A stretch of DNA of 64,000 bases from Shewanella baltica (GTDB lineage Bacteria > Pseudomonadota > Gammaproteobacteria > Enterobacterales > Shewanellaceae). Shown piece by piece: positions 1 through 9,114 of this stretch. The stretch spans positions 1,054,001-1,118,000 of the forward strand of contig NZ_UGYM01000002.1 of NCBI RefSeq assembly GCF_900456975.1, in the 5' to 3' direction. Position 1 is the first letter of the stretch; every line of letters begins with the position of its first letter. A program made the translations under genes and the position numbers. Below the pieces are notes generated by a model, which saw only the letters and a list, made by a program, of their open reading frames with translations, searched no databases and had not been told where the DNA came from.

Positions 1-239
1 ATATTGAGTCGCTGAAAGTTTCAGCATTTTAGTGACGATAGCCTTGCCTTTAGACTGATAAGGTTAACTTCAGTGCTCGTTTAATCTGTGTTTTAAGAAA
101 GAAAATTAACACTTAAGGCATGCAATGTATGCGAAGGGGAGGGGAATATCGTCTGATGGTGAAGTTTAGTGAGTGTTACGGTACTTTTATCGACAGCAGA
201 TTTTGGTAGCTATGTTTGTCTGCAACTATGATTTTGAAC
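1..239. other. Left-edge intergenic sequence, no gene seen
   Basis: No convincing coding frame, RNA gene or repeat copy is visible. The only structures noted are a short inverted repeat at 11-25 (GCTGAAA/TTTCAGC) and AT-rich sequence. An open frame starting at 216 runs into the tRNA repeats and is not credible as a gene. Confidence 0.5.
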
Positions 240-391
240 TGGCATGAATTGAACGACCAAAAGTCTATCTCAAAACCTACCGGTATTATCGAGAGTAAGT
301 CTGTTGCGGTGACCAAAGGCTTTGCTGTTGCTCAAATCATTCAAATTTCAAATACAAAAAAGCCACTCATTGAGTGGCTTGGTTGTTTATA

Positions 392-431
392 TGGTGCCGG
401 CACCAAGAGTCGAACTCGGGATCTACTGATT
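392..431 (-). pseudogene. tRNA-Thr 3'-half fragment
   Basis: These 40 bases reproduce the CCA end, acceptor strand, T arm, variable region and anticodon-stem 3' side of the intact tRNA-Thr at 681-756 with a single mismatch. The match ends just before the anticodon, where the sequence changes to ATCGAGAGT. It cannot form a complete tRNA. A more divergent fragment lies at 537-575. Confidence 0.8.
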
Positions 432-644
432 TTATCGAGAGTAAGTCAGTTGCGATTGACTACAGGCTTTGTTGTTTGAATCATTCAAATTTCAGATACA
501 AAAAAGTCACTTATCGAGTGGCTTCGTTGCTTTAACTGTGCCAGTACCAAGAGTCGAGTTCAGGACCTACTGGTTTATCGAGAGTAAGTCAGTTGCGGTG
601 ACCAAAGGCTTTGCTGTTGCTCAAATTATTTAAATTTCAAATAC

Positions 645-673
645 AAAAAAGCCACTCATTGAGTGGCTTTTTT
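645..673 (-). terminator. Terminator of the tRNA-Phe/tRNA-Thr operon
   Basis: A hairpin with arms AGCCACTC/GAGTGGCT is flanked by A6 on the left and T6 on the right, so it reads as a Rho-independent terminator on either strand. It lies 8 nt past the 3' end of tRNA-Thr. Two decayed copies occur further downstream in the repeat array. Confidence 0.8.
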
Positions 674-680
674 GTTTATA

Positions 681-756
<76 letters not shown>

Positions 757-777
757 TAAACTTATACTGCAAAATAA

Positions 778-853
778 TGGTGCCCGAACCCGGAATCGAA
801 CCAGGGACACGAGGATTTTCAATCCTCTGCTCTACCGACTGAGCTATTCGGGC
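778..853 (-). tRNA. tRNA-Phe (anticodon GAA)
   Basis: The reverse complement gives acceptor GCCCGAA/TTCGGGC, D arm AGCTCAGTCGGTAGAGC, anticodon stem GAGGA/TCCTC with the GAA anticodon in the loop, T arm GGTTCGATTCC and an encoded CCA. It is 76 nt. It is the first gene of the two-tRNA minus-strand operon. Confidence 0.97.
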
Positions 854-920
854 AACTAAACTAAGCGTTAGTTGACTACTTTGAACTCGCTAGCTGAGCC
901 GTCTCGTTCGAAGTGCGGCT

Positions 921-949
921 ATATTAGCTAGTGAGTTTCACCTCTGCAA
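921..949 (-). promoter_or_regulatory. Probable sigma70 promoter of the tRNA operon
   Basis: On the minus strand a TTGCAG box (949-944) is followed after exactly 17 nt by TAATAT (926-921). The bases just downstream, AGCCGCAC, form a GC-rich discriminator typical of stringently controlled stable-RNA promoters. It lies about 70 nt upstream of tRNA-Phe. No mapped start is available. Confidence 0.6.
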
Positions 950-1121
950 GTGCTTTTTTCCAATTAATAACTCGTTCGGCGGTTTAATGTGCATCTTGGC
1001 TGTTTTTTATCTCTTATTCTGTGAATTCAGGTCAATTTCATTCGTTGACTGTATTTTTCAAGTCAGGGGGATGCTGATGTTTACTATAGATTTGTGCTCA
1101 TAAATCCTAATTTTCGGCTTA

Positions 1122-1140
1122 CTTTCTAAAATTTAGAAAG
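1122..1140. promoter_or_regulatory. Perfect 19-bp palindrome upstream of the cytochrome b561/yceI pair
   Basis: CTTTCTAAAATTTAGAAAG is a perfect 9-1-9 inverted repeat about 100 bp upstream of the cytochrome b561 start. Its size and symmetry fit a dimeric repressor operator. I do not recognise the regulator. Confidence 0.4.
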
Positions 1141-1185
1141 ATATGAGCGATTTTTACTGATTTTAGTTTTTAAAATTAGACTTAT

Positions 1186-1203
1186 GATAATGAATATTAT
1201 TTC
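1186..1203 (+). promoter_or_regulatory. Weak Fur-like site
   Basis: GATAATGAATATTATTTC shares its first eight bases and several later ones with the Fur consensus GATAATGATAATCATTATC, but the right half is imperfect. It may instead be part of the core promoter of the downstream pair. Confidence 0.25.
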
Positions 1204-1242
1204 ATGGATGGCATGAAGAAAACGCGAATACGGAGTCGCAGT

Positions 1243-1794
1243 ATGTTTCGAAATAGTAAGTTGGCTTATGGGATAACCGCAATTGTGACTCATTGGCTGA
1301 GTGCGATCGTCGTCATTGGGTTGTTTGCGGTAGGTGTGTGGATGGTGGAGTTAACCTACTACAGCGCGTGGTACAAGACAGCGCCACATCTACATAAGAG
1401 CGTCGGGATTTTACTCTTGGCAGTGACGTTATTCCGCCTGTTGTGGCGCTTAGTGAATCCTAAGCCCGTACCAGAGGCGAATCATAAGCCTTGGGAGAGG
1501 CTGGCTGCTCATATTGCGCATTTGGCTATTTATATATTGCTGCTGGTGATCATGTGTGCCGGCATTCTTATTTCAACGGCAGAAGGCCGTGGAATTATGG
1601 TGTTTGACTGGTTTGAACTACCAGGATTTGGACCTTTTTTTGAAAACCAAGCTGATATAGCAGGCGATATCCACCAATACGCAGCTTATAGCTTAATCGC
1701 ACTCGTGGTAATCCACGCAGCAGGTGCGTTAAAGCATCACTTTATCGATAAAGACGCAACTTTACTCAAAATGATTAAATTTAATCGAGGATAA
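1243..1794 (+). CDS. Cytochrome b561 family membrane protein (YceJ/CybB-like)
   Basis: A 183-residue inner-membrane di-haem b-type cytochrome of the prokaryotic b561 family, expected to pass electrons from the quinol pool. Four hydrophobic segments are visible, and candidate haem-ligand histidines fall in [14 protein letters not shown] and, near the C-terminus, [11 protein letters not shown]. The start is placed at the ATG at 1243 because GGAG lies 7 nt upstream and translation then begins [10 protein letters not shown]; an ATG at 1204 would add 13 residues but has no ribosome binding site. The yceI-like gene starts 4 bp after the stop, the same pairing as E. coli yceJ-yceI, so the two probably act together. 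The physiological partner is unknown. Confidence 0.9.
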   Translation: MFRNSKLAYGITAIVTHWLSAIVVIGLFAVGVWMVELTYYSAWYKTAPHLHKSVGILLLAVTLFRLLWRLVNPKPVPEANHKPWERLAAHIAHLAIYILLLVIMCAGILISTAEGRGIMVFDWFELPGFGPFFENQADIAGDIHQYAAYSLIALVVIHAAGALKHHFIDKDATLLKMIKFNRG

Positions 1795-1798
1795 TACA

Positions 1799-2374
1799 AT
1801 GAAAAAGCAACTGTTAAGCGCACTGATTGGTGCATCTCTATTGGCTCCGATGGCGGCTTCAGCGGCGGACTATGTCATTGACCGTGAAGGAGCACATGCC
1901 TCTATTACTTTCAAAGTGAGCCACTTAGGTTATAGCTATGTCGTTGGCCGCTTTAATGATTTTAGCGGCGACTTTAGCTATGACGCGGCTAAACCCACTG
2001 CGGCTAAAGTGAATGTGACTGTAAATACGCTCAGTGTAGATTCAAACCACGCCGAGCGTGATAAGCATATTCGTAGCGCCGATTTCCTTAACACGAGTAA
2101 GTTTGCGCAAGCGACGTTTACCTCAACCACAGTTGAAGATAAAGGTAATGGCGACTTAGTGATTAACGGCAACTTAACCTTAAATGGTGTCACTAAGCCA
2201 TTAGCGATCAATGCCCATGCAGTGGGCGAAGGTCAAGATCCATGGGGTGGTTACCGTGCAGGTTTTACGGGCACAACCACGTTTGCGATGAAAGATTTCG
2301 GTATCAAAATGGATTTAGGCCCAGCGTCTAGCCATGTTGAGTTAGATCTTGTGGTTGAAGGCGTGCGTAAGTAA
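1799..2374 (+). CDS. YceI family periplasmic lipid-binding-like protein
   Basis: A 191-residue exported protein with a Sec signal peptide ([22 protein letters not shown], cleavage about residue 22) followed by one YceI domain spanning almost all the mature chain. YceI proteins are lipocalin-like barrels that bind polyisoprenoid-type lipids; the family is often paired with b561 cytochromes. Recognisable family features include [15 protein letters not shown] near the start and the late FGIKMDLGP segment. It follows the cytochrome gene by 4 bp and a clear terminator follows it, so the two form a short operon. The exact ligand cannot be read from sequence. Confidence 0.92.
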   Translation: MKKQLLSALIGASLLAPMAASAADYVIDREGAHASITFKVSHLGYSYVVGRFNDFSGDFSYDAAKPTAAKVNVTVNTLSVDSNHAERDKHIRSADFLNTSKFAQATFTSTTVEDKGNGDLVINGNLTLNGVTKPLAINAHAVGEGQDPWGGYRAGFTGTTTFAMKDFGIKMDLGPASSHVELDLVVEGVRK

Positions 2375-2405
2375 CGCTCAGTTATTCTTCACGAGATTAA
2401 TAAAC

Positions 2406-2431
2406 AAAAAGCGCCGAAAGGCGCTTTTTTG
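2406..2431 (+). terminator. Rho-independent terminator after yceI
   Basis: AAAAAGCGCC GAAA GGCGCTTTTTT: a strong GC stem with a T6 tail, and A5 on the other side so it could also serve the convergent yggX transcript. Confidence 0.85.
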
Positions 2432-2461
2432 TAAGCTTTGTCGTTAAGTTAACGACAAGAA

Positions 2462-2740
2462 TTAATCTTGGTCTTTTTCAGGCACAAAACCTTCAATTTC
2501 TACTTCTTTACCTTCAAAGAGGAAAGAGGTCATTTGTTCTTCAAGAAACTTACGATCATCAACATTCATCATGTTGAGTTTCTTTTCGTTAATCAGCATG
2601 GTTTGCTTTTTTTGCCATAGGCCCCAAGCTTCTTTGCTGATGTTATCAAAAATGCGCTTACCTAAATCACCTGGATACAGTTGAAAGTCTAGGCCGTCGG
2701 CTTCTTTATTTAAATATACGCAATTGACTGTACGCGCCAT
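2462..2740 (-). CDS. yggX: YggX, probable Fe(2+)-trafficking protein
   Basis: A 92-residue cytosolic protein that matches the YggX family over its full length (E. coli protein 91 residues). The family protects Fe-S clusters against oxidative damage and is linked to iron delivery; the single conserved N-terminal cysteine is present ([10 protein letters not shown], Cys7). It starts 2 bp beyond the mutY stop codon, the same mutY-yggX arrangement as in enterobacteria. MutY is itself a [4Fe-4S] enzyme, which fits the pairing. The convergent yceI terminator lies just downstream. Confidence 0.95.
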   Translation of the reverse strand: MARTVNCVYLNKEADGLDFQLYPGDLGKRIFDNISKEAWGLWQKKQTMLINEKKLNMMNVDDRKFLEEQMTSFLFEGKEVEIEGFVPEKDQD

Positions 2741-2742
2741 GA

Positions 2743-3834
2743 TTATTCCTTACTGACTGCGGATTGAACGAGTGATCCCAAATTGGCTAGCACGCGCTCG
2801 GTGGCGGCGGCGAGTCCCACTTTGGAAGGATGACTTATGTTATACCAGAGAGACTGGTTTTGTTCCATGACAGCGCCCACGCTCTCTTTATTGCCGTGGG
2901 TTTTATCTAAATTAAGCATCATGGGCTGAATATCTAAATGGAAGTGGCTAAACGTGTGCCTAAAGCCAGTTAGCCATTCTAGTGGCTGCGTAGCAAACCC
3001 TTGCTCTTCGAGGTGGGTTTCAAGTGCGGCTTGGGTGGCAAACTCAGGGAAACACCAAAGTCCGCCCCAAATTCCCGCTGGCGGACGTTTAGCTAAAAAC
3101 ACTTGATTGTCTTGCATTAGCACTAACATCCACGCCGCTTTGGTCGGTATGGTTTTTTTAGGCTTCTTGCCGGGGAAATCGGTTTGTCTGCCAATCAGCT
3201 GAGCTTTGCAATCAATCGCCACAGGGCAAGCGGCGCAGTTAGGTTTGCTACGAGTACAAATACTAGCGCCGATATCCATCATGGCTTGATTATATTTCTG
3301 AATATCTTGCTGCGGCGTATACGTGTCAGTTAGCTGCCAAAGCTGCGCTTCGACCGTTTTTTGCCCCGGCCAACCTGCTATAGCGCCGTGTCTTGCTAAC
3401 ACGCGTTTGACGTTACCGTCGAGGATCGGGTGATGCTGCCCAAGTGACAGTGACAATACCGCGCCCGCTGTCGAGCGACCAATGCCAGGCAGAGCAAGTA
3501 CTTGCTCAAAATCCGTTGGAAATAATCCCTGATAATCGTCGCGGACCATCTTGGCTGCTTTATGCAGATTACGCGCCCTAGCGTAATACCCAAGGCCAGT
3601 CCAATGATGCAACACCTCATCATCTGGCGCGTTAGCAAGTGCTAACACATCGGGGAAACGCGCCATAAATTTAAGGTAATAGGGAATTACAGTCGCAACC
3701 TGAGTTTGTTGCAGCATGATTTCAGAAACCCATACGCTATATGGGGTTTTATCTTGCTGCCAAGGGAGGGTTTTACGACCGTGATTGTCGTACCAAGAGA
3801 CGATACGTGTAGCGAAGGAGGCTGTAGATTTCAT
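2743..3834 (-). CDS. mutY: A/G-specific adenine DNA glycosylase MutY
   Basis: Removes adenine mispaired with 8-oxoguanine in base-excision repair. The 363-residue protein (E. coli 350) has an N-terminal helix-hairpin-helix glycosylase domain with Glu38 in [10 protein letters not shown], the hairpin [10 protein letters not shown] (about 115-124), Asp139 in ILDGNVKRV, and a [4Fe-4S] motif C193-x6-C200-x2-C203-x5-C209. The C-terminal NUDIX-like domain that recognises 8-oxoG follows (about 230-350). All catalytic positions expected from the E. coli enzyme are present. It leads a two-gene operon with yggX and is divergent from trmB, with about 200 bp between them. Confidence 0.97.
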   Translation of the reverse strand: MKSTASFATRIVSWYDNHGRKTLPWQQDKTPYSVWVSEIMLQQTQVATVIPYYLKFMARFPDVLALANAPDDEVLHHWTGLGYYARARNLHKAAKMVRDDYQGLFPTDFEQVLALPGIGRSTAGAVLSLSLGQHHPILDGNVKRVLARHGAIAGWPGQKTVEAQLWQLTDTYTPQQDIQKYNQAMMDIGASICTRSKPNCAACPVAIDCKAQLIGRQTDFPGKKPKKTIPTKAAWMLVLMQDNQVFLAKRPPAGIWGGLWCFPEFATQAALETHLEEQGFATQPLEWLTGFRHTFSHFHLDIQPMMLNLDKTHGNKESVGAVMEQNQSLWYNISHPSKVGLAAATERVLANLGSLVQSAVSKE

Positions 3835-4033
3835 CGGCGCAGTGTAGCGGCAGTTATCTTCTTAGACAAGCTCAAAGACAAGTGGATAAGGGCTAAAAAG
3901 CCGAAAATCACTGCTAAATTCGCACTCTCAAATAATCTTGGTATACTTTCGCCCCATTAGTGCTTGCACTGTATGTTGAACTTTGGATAATGCCCTTCTT
4001 TTATGATGGTGCTGTCCACTAGACGAGGCAAAA

Positions 4034-4750
4034 ATGAGCGAAGTCACTACCGCTGAATTTAATGAAGAAGGCAAGTATCTGCGTAAGATCAGAAGCTTTG
4101 TCCTAAGAGAAGGTCGCTTAACTAAAGGCCAAGCCCAAGCTATTGAAAGCCAGTGGCCAACAATGGGGTTAGATTACAGCCCAACGCCATTGGTACTGAG
4201 CGACGTTTTTGGCCGTGAAGCCGATACTGTGCTGGAAATTGGCTTTGGCATGGGCGCCTCTTTAGTGCAAATGGCTAAAGACGCACCAGAGCAAAATTTT
4301 ATTGGTATTGAAGTGCATAAACCGGGTGTCGGTTCTTGCTTAAGCGATGCAGCCATCGCGGGTGTGACTAATTTACGTGTGTATCATCATGATGCCATGG
4401 AAGTATTAGAACATGCGATTGCCGACGGTTCATTGGCCCGAGTGCAATTGTTTTTCCCCGATCCTTGGCATAAGAAACGTCATCATAAGCGTCGTATCGT
4501 ACAAGCTGAATTTGCTGAACTGATCCGCCGTAAGCTAAAAATTGGCGGCGTGTTCCATATGGCAACCGATTGGGAAGAATACAGCGAGCATATGTTGGAA
4601 GTGATGCAGGCGGCTCCTGGTTATAAAAACCAGTCGAGTGACGGCACTGTGGTGCCACGTCCTGATCATCGCCCACTGACAAAGTTTGAAGCCCGCGGCC
4701 ATAGATTGGGTCACGGTGTATGGGATCTGATGTTTGAGCGTATCGCTTAA
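4034..4750 (+). CDS. trmB: tRNA (guanine-N7-)-methyltransferase TrmB
   Basis: Methylates guanine 46 in the tRNA variable loop using S-adenosylmethionine. The 238-residue protein has the Rossmann SAM motif [12 protein letters not shown] (about 66-77) and the family signature [19 protein letters not shown] (about 139-157). Its length matches the E. coli enzyme. GAGG precedes the ATG. It heads the plus-strand series trmB-yggL-glsB-yggN, whose first two genes sit next to mutY-yggX in many gammaproteobacteria. Confidence 0.97.
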   Translation: MSEVTTAEFNEEGKYLRKIRSFVLREGRLTKGQAQAIESQWPTMGLDYSPTPLVLSDVFGREADTVLEIGFGMGASLVQMAKDAPEQNFIGIEVHKPGVGSCLSDAAIAGVTNLRVYHHDAMEVLEHAIADGSLARVQLFFPDPWHKKRHHKRRIVQAEFAELIRRKLKIGGVFHMATDWEEYSEHMLEVMQAAPGYKNQSSDGTVVPRPDHRPLTKFEARGHRLGHGVWDLMFERIA

Positions 4751-4803
4751 TCTAGATATTTCAATTAATTAATTAGTTTTTTAACACAACGGGGAAAGTC
4801 ACT

Positions 4804-5130
4804 ATGGCAACTAATCGTAGCCGTCGTTTACGTAAGAAAATGCGCGTTGATGAATTCCAAGAGTTAGGTTTTGATATGGCTTGGACTTTTGATGCATCAG
4901 TATCTGAAGCCGATATCGATGCAACTGTAGATAAATTCATCGATGAAGTGATCGAAACCCGTAAGTTAGGTTTCCATGGCGGCGGTCACATCGAATGGGA
5001 AGGCATTATCGCAACCCAAACGATCGGCAAATGTACCGAAGAAGATATTGCTGCAGTTAAGGCATTCTGGGCGAACCAAAAAGTTTCTCAGGTTGAAGTT
5101 AGCGAACTGTACGACATTTGGTGGGGTTAA
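4804..5130 (+). CDS. yggL: YggL family (DUF469) ribosome-associated protein
   Basis: A 108-residue cytosolic protein of the YggL/DUF469 family, members of which have been found associated with the 50S ribosomal subunit. The basic start [20 protein letters not shown] and the [11 protein letters not shown] segment near residue 58 are characteristic. GGGGAAAG precedes the ATG. Its TAA stop overlaps the ATG of glsB (TAATG), so the two are translationally coupled. Molecular function is not well defined. Confidence 0.93.
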   Translation: MATNRSRRLRKKMRVDEFQELGFDMAWTFDASVSEADIDATVDKFIDEVIETRKLGFHGGGHIEWEGIIATQTIGKCTEEDIAAVKAFWANQKVSQVEVSELYDIWWG

Positions 5131-6044
5131 TGCCCGAGTTGGCATTACTTGAGGAAGTGGTCGAGAAAGTTCGACCCTTGCTCGGCCAAGGAAAGGTTGC
5201 AGATTACATCCCCGCACTGGCCAGCGTTGATGCTGGCAAATTAGGCATTGCCGTCACAACCGTTGATGGTGAAACCTTAGGTGCGGGCGATTACCTTGAG
5301 CCGTTTTCGATTCAAAGTATCTCCAAAGTTTTCAGCTTAACCTTAGCGTTAACTTTATATGAAGAAGCCGAAATTTGGAGCCGAGTTGGCAAAGAACCTT
5401 CGGGCCATTCATTCAACTCTTTAGTACAAGTCGAGTTAGAACGTGGCAAGCCGCGCAACCCATTTATCAATGCTGGTGCGTTAGTGATTGCTGACTTATT
5501 GCAGAGTCGCTTAGGTGCACCTAAACACAGAATGCTCGAGTTAGTCAGGCAACTAAGCCAAAACGATAAAGTCAGTTTCGACAAACAAGTGGCCGACTCA
5601 GAATATCAGCATAGTGCGCGCAATGCGGCGATTGCTTATTTGATGAAGTCCTTTGGTAATTTTCAAGGCGATGTCGATACTGTGCTGCGCACGTATTTTC
5701 ATTATTGCGCCTTGAAGATGAATTGTGCTGACTTGTCCAAGGCCATGTTGTACTTGGCTAATCGCGGCAAAAGTATCACGGGGACTGAGCTTATCTCTCA
5801 GGTGCAAACTCGGCAGCTTAATGCCCTGTTGGCGACCTCGGGCCTATACGATGGTGCAGGTGAGTTTGCCTATCGTGTTGGTATGCCAGGTAAAAGTGGC
5901 GTCGGTGGTGGCATCATTGCCGTTATTCCTGGGGAACTGTCGATTTGTGTTTGGTCGCCAGAACTCGATGGCAATGGCAATTCACTTGCTGGCACTGCCA
6001 TGCTTGAGCACTTAAGTCAGCGTCTTGGCCGATCTATTTTCTAG
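5130..6044 (+). CDS. glsB: Glutaminase (GlsB type)
   Basis: Hydrolyses L-glutamine to glutamate and ammonia. The 304-residue protein aligns in memory along its full length with E. coli GlsB (YneH, 308 residues), a serine-dependent beta-lactamase-like fold: FSIQSISK places the SxxK-type pair at Ser63/Lys66, followed by [29 protein letters not shown] and GKSGVGGGI. The start is the ATG at 5130, which shares its A with the yggL stop codon; an upstream in-frame TTG at 5118 lies inside yggL and is not needed. No clear terminator follows, but an inverted repeat TTAGCGAA/TTCGCTAA lies near 6085-6103. Confidence 0.95.
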   Translation: MPELALLEEVVEKVRPLLGQGKVADYIPALASVDAGKLGIAVTTVDGETLGAGDYLEPFSIQSISKVFSLTLALTLYEEAEIWSRVGKEPSGHSFNSLVQVELERGKPRNPFINAGALVIADLLQSRLGAPKHRMLELVRQLSQNDKVSFDKQVADSEYQHSARNAAIAYLMKSFGNFQGDVDTVLRTYFHYCALKMNCADLSKAMLYLANRGKSITGTELISQVQTRQLNALLATSGLYDGAGEFAYRVGMPGKSGVGGGIIAVIPGELSICVWSPELDGNGNSLAGTAMLEHLSQRLGRSIF

Positions 6045-6226
6045 CTTTACCTCTCGTTTTTATTAGCACTATCAGACTAAAAGTTAGCGAATTTCGCTAA
6101 TGACCTTTTAGTGCTAACTTTCCTAAATCCAATATAATCATATTGTTATAATGTTGGCACGTCTCCTGCTTTAAGCTATTCAGTAGTTTAGGTTTATCGA
6201 ATTATTCAGATTAAAGGACGAACAAC

Positions 6227-7048
6227 ATGAAATTAAATAAGCTATTAACTGGATTTGCTTTATCCGGCGTGATTTTAGGGGCATCTAGCCTACAGTTGGC
6301 GCAAGCGCAAACTGAACCTAAAGTCGATGACCGCTGTGAAGTCTCTTTAAATTATGACGTTATGGTTGAGCCTAAAAAATTAGTCATGAGCGAGAAGGGT
6401 ACAGAAAAGTATCGCATCGAAGTCGATAAGTTATTTGTTGAGGGTAAACAAGTAAGCTTAACCGATAAGCAAAAAAAGCTAGTGACTCAATACGCCGATG
6501 AAGTGTCGACGCAAGTGCCTGAAGTGATTGAAGTCGTGAACGAGGCCGTCGCATTAGCGTCCCAAGCGGTGAGCATGGCGTTAACCCCTTTAATGGGCGA
6601 TGCGGCCGGTGCTAAATTCGATGAAATGATGGCAGGTGTCCAAAAGCGCGTTGATTCAGTGGCCTACCGTCATGGCGATAGCTTCTATCTCGGTGCGACG
6701 GAAGACTCAATTCAGAACACCTTTAACGACGAATTCGAGCAGGAAATGGAGCAAATTGTTCAGAACTCAGTGGGCACCATTATGATGACCATAGGTGGCC
6801 AAATCATGTCGGGTGACGGTGATAGTTTTGAAGCCAAGATGGATGCCTTCTCCAAAAAAATGGACAACTTAGGACAAGATATTGAGCAACAAATTGAGAG
6901 TCAATCTAAGGGACTGGAAGCTAAAGCTGACCGTTTGTGCGACCGATTTGAAAATCTGTTAGTGCTTGAAAATCAATTACGCCAAGAGGTACCAGAACTC
7001 GCGCCTTATGCGTTGACACAAAACTCAACCAAGGAGCTGCGTGAATAG
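6227..7048 (+). CDS. yggN: DUF2884 family (YggN-like) periplasmic protein
   Basis: A 273-residue protein with a Sec signal peptide (cleavage near LQLAQAQ, about residue 28) and a mature part of the DUF2884/YggN type. The mature chain is rich in Lys, Glu and Gln with long predicted helices (about 150-250), including a stretch with coiled-coil character around DNLGQDIEQQIESQSKGLEA. The E. coli yggN gene sits in the same yggL-trmB neighbourhood, which supports the assignment. Function is unknown. AAAGGACG precedes the ATG, and a strong terminator follows at 7149. Confidence 0.88.
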   Translation: MKLNKLLTGFALSGVILGASSLQLAQAQTEPKVDDRCEVSLNYDVMVEPKKLVMSEKGTEKYRIEVDKLFVEGKQVSLTDKQKKLVTQYADEVSTQVPEVIEVVNEAVALASQAVSMALTPLMGDAAGAKFDEMMAGVQKRVDSVAYRHGDSFYLGATEDSIQNTFNDEFEQEMEQIVQNSVGTIMMTIGGQIMSGDGDSFEAKMDAFSKKMDNLGQDIEQQIESQSKGLEAKADRLCDRFENLLVLENQLRQEVPELAPYALTQNSTKELRE

Positions 7049-7148
7049 TTCTTGTAAATCGTCCTTACTAATAGTTTTTGTGAATAGCCCTGAGTTTTAA
7101 CTGCAATAACTTCTATCTCCTTGTGCATGAGTCAAATTTGAATGCTAC

Positions 7149-7182
7149 GCCCCTAGTTAATTTATCGCCTAGGGGCTTTTTT
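7149..7182 (+). terminator. Rho-independent terminator after yggN
   Basis: Perfect 8-bp stem GCCCCTAG/CTAGGGGC (7149-7156 and 7169-7176) followed by T6. Confidence 0.85.
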
Positions 7183-7499
7183 ATTGGCTAATGTTTAGTC
7201 GTGGCAAAACCCTTATGGCCAAGTCGATGTGGCTTGTAGGCTTGGCTTGCAGCGATTTAGTTCGGAATGTTACAGTCTAGAGACGAATATTTGGTATACT
7301 CTTAAAATATAATTAAAAGCTGGCATATCAGTCAGATATAACACCCTACTTTAGTGGACTTTTTCGGTCTAAATCTCTGCGTTATATCACTTTAATGCGA
7401 GATATCAATGCTATGGTTATTTTTAAGCGATAATTACGCTAACCACTGCTACTCACCGAAAGTTAATATCATTGTCGTAAACAGCTTAAGGCGACTTCC
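7183..7499. other. Intergenic region before the LysR gene
   Basis: No gene seen. The region is AT-rich with a possible -10 TATACT near 7297, an inverted repeat GATATAAC (7335-7342)/GTTATATC (7381-7388), and a small palindrome near 7425-7440. These could belong to the leader or operator of the downstream LysR gene. Confidence 0.3.
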
Positions 7500-8441
7500 A
7501 TGTTAGAACTGTTAGAACCTATTGCGATTTTTACTCATGTGGCCAGAGCTGGTAGTTTTAGTGCCGCCGCAAGAAGGCTTGGGATCTCTAAGTCTAAGGT
7601 CAGTACACAAGTCGCCGATCTTGAACATAGACTTGGTGTTCAATTAATCCAACGTACCACCCGCAGCTTAAGCCTGACTGAAGCAGGGCATTTGCTGTAT
7701 CTGCAAGGTGAAGAATTGCTGCGTGACGCTGAACAAGCGATAGCCAGCGTGCATAACTTAAATGATGCGACCCGCGGTGTGCTCAAGGTGGGGATTTCCC
7801 AATCCTTTGGGGTGATGCATATCATTCCTGCGCTGCCATCCTTTATGGCAAAACATCCTGAGCTTGAGCTACAAGTGAGCTTACTGGACCATAAAGTAGA
7901 TGTCGTGAGTGAAGGCTTAGATTTATTGTTAACTATGTCGGAGCAATTACCGCTTGGTATGGTTGCTAGACCTCTGATGAAGTGCCAATTCCTGTTAGTT
8001 GCTTCTCCTGGCTATATTGCTCAACATGGCGAGCCAACTCGACCTGAGCAGTTAGTTGACCACAATTGTTTGGTCTATCAAGGCGAGTGGCACGAGCACA
8101 GCATGTGGCAATTTAAGAAGGGTGATGATTACTGTGAAATTGGCGTATCGGGCAATTTCAGGGTGGATAACGCACCGGCCTTAAAATCTGCTGCAATCAG
8201 TGGTCTCGGGGTTGTGTATCTTGCAAGTTATTTGATGGAAGATGAAATTGCCAAGGGAACATTAGTGCCTTTACTGAAGGATTGGCAATTGACCCACCAT
8301 CTGCCATTGCAGGCGGTTTATCCCCGTCGTAAGCACTTAGCACCTAAGGTCAGTTCTTTTATCGAATTCATCAAAGATCACATAGGCACGCCGCCGTATT
8401 GGGATGCGCCCTATGTCGAATTATTCAGTAAACGTCAGTAG
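7500..8441 (+). CDS. LysR family transcriptional regulator
   Basis: A 313-residue LysR-type regulator. The N-terminal winged helix-turn-helix is clear (residues 1-60, FTHVARAGSFSAAARRLGISKSKVSTQVADLE), then a linker helix and a periplasmic-binding-like effector domain (about 90-300). The shape resembles the CrgA/AaeR-type branch. There is no divergent partner gene, so its target cannot be read from context; the 450 bp upstream is non-coding and may hold its own operator. Co-inducer unknown. Confidence 0.9.
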   Translation: MLELLEPIAIFTHVARAGSFSAAARRLGISKSKVSTQVADLEHRLGVQLIQRTTRSLSLTEAGHLLYLQGEELLRDAEQAIASVHNLNDATRGVLKVGISQSFGVMHIIPALPSFMAKHPELELQVSLLDHKVDVVSEGLDLLLTMSEQLPLGMVARPLMKCQFLLVASPGYIAQHGEPTRPEQLVDHNCLVYQGEWHEHSMWQFKKGDDYCEIGVSGNFRVDNAPALKSAAISGLGVVYLASYLMEDEIAKGTLVPLLKDWQLTHHLPLQAVYPRRKHLAPKVSSFIEFIKDHIGTPPYWDAPYVELFSKRQ

Positions 8442-8594
8442 AATAGGAAACATTGTTCTCAAAACCAGTTCTATGTGATTTCAAATTAACCAAGCACTTT
8501 TATGGCCATTTAAAATCAATACTTTAGATTGAGTTGATGAGTACATTTGCTGATGATTTTTTAGGGTGTTCTAAAGCACTTTTTTATAACACCC

Positions 8595-8622
8595 TTGAAC
8601 TCTGTTCTTAATTGAATACAAT
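8595..8622 (+). promoter_or_regulatory. Sigma70-like promoter in an intergenic region
   Basis: TTGAAC (8595-8600) and TACAAT (8617-8622) are separated by 16 nt. Transcription would begin near 8629 and meet a terminator at 8789-8819 with no protein-coding frame between. Confidence 0.4.
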
Positions 8623-8628
8623 GGTAAC

Positions 8629-8819
8629 AGTTGATTCGGAATGACCTGAGTCCTATACGTTTATTGGAAATGACCCCTTTCAATTTTTGTGTACAGGTCG
8701 GCATTAATGCAGTTTTGGATCACAGCCAACAGAAGTTTGAGAACTAAAACAATGTTGGCTCTTTAAACCATCATCCTAGTTTTTGGTTTACCTCAGCCTT
8801 ATCGCTGAGGTAATTTTTT
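8629..8819 (+). ncRNA. Candidate small regulatory RNA (about 190 nt)
   Basis: The interval is bounded by a promoter-like sequence upstream and a Rho-independent terminator, and has no credible ORF. Internal structure includes a 7-bp stem GCCAACA/TGTTGGC (8725-8731, 8753-8759). The terminal hairpin is TACCTCAGC/GCTGAGGTA (8789-8797, 8804-8812) followed by a T5 run. The LysR gene ends at 8441, so the terminator is 350 nt from any known gene. It could alternatively be a long 3' untranslated region of that gene. I do not recognise a known RNA family. Confidence 0.35.
8789..8819 (+). terminator. Rho-independent terminator without an adjacent gene
   Basis: Nine-base-pair stem TACCTCAGC/GCTGAGGTA with a 6-nt loop followed by AA and T5. 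It would end the candidate small RNA. Confidence 0.65.
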
Positions 8820-8985
8820 ATTGATGGTTTGTGCAGCCTTGAGCACAAGTTTTGTCTCCCTGTACCCTAAAGTCGCAACTGTGTGTTAAGTGATGTGAAG
8901 GCGAGTGCTAAAGCATAAATTAATACAACAAATATAGTGACCCACAGTGAGAAGGGTTCTGTTATCTAACGGGATAATGGTACCA

Positions 8986-9018
8986 ATAAAAAAGCCACTT
9001 TCGAGTGGCTTTTTTATT
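8986..9018 (-). terminator. Terminator of the DUF885 gene (bidirectional)
   Basis: AAAAAAGCCACTT TCG AGTGGCTTTTTT: 8-bp stem with A and T runs on both sides. It lies about 100 bp past the stop codon of the minus-strand DUF885 gene. The stem is close in sequence to the tRNA operon terminator at 645. Confidence 0.75.
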
Positions 9019-9114
9019 GGGCGTAGCTTAAGACTTTCATCGATGTCGCTTTAGTCGTGAAGCAGGTTAACAATGCTTCACGGCTAGGCATTAAGGCATT
9101 AAAACATCAGGGTA

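Larger units (their letters stand above)
240..680 (-). repeat. Three degenerate ~145-bp tandem repeats carrying 3' parts of tRNA-Thr
   Basis: Three related units lie directly downstream (minus-strand sense) of the intact tRNA-Thr. Each contains a degraded copy of the tRNA 3' half, the shared string GAGAGTAAGT (291, 437, 580; spacing 146 and 143), a conserved stretch CAAAGGCTTTGCTGTTGCTC in two units, and a copy of the tRNA terminator hairpin (356-380, 500-524, 645-673). The middle copy of the tRNA part (392-431) differs from the intact gene by one base; the one at 537-575 has several changes and the one near 240-285 is barely recognisable. Decay increasing away from the intact tRNA fits serial tandem duplication. 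The arrangement resembles the distal repeats of the E. coli tyrT operon. Confidence 0.8.

Noticed and set aside
216..479. 87-codon open frame across the tRNA-Thr repeats
   Set aside because: It runs through tRNA fragments and terminator hairpins on the opposite strand, and has no ribosome binding site or recognisable protein features.
240..680. CRISPR array
   Set aside because: Repeats are about 145 bp, degenerate and tRNA-derived, with no unique spacers and no cas genes.
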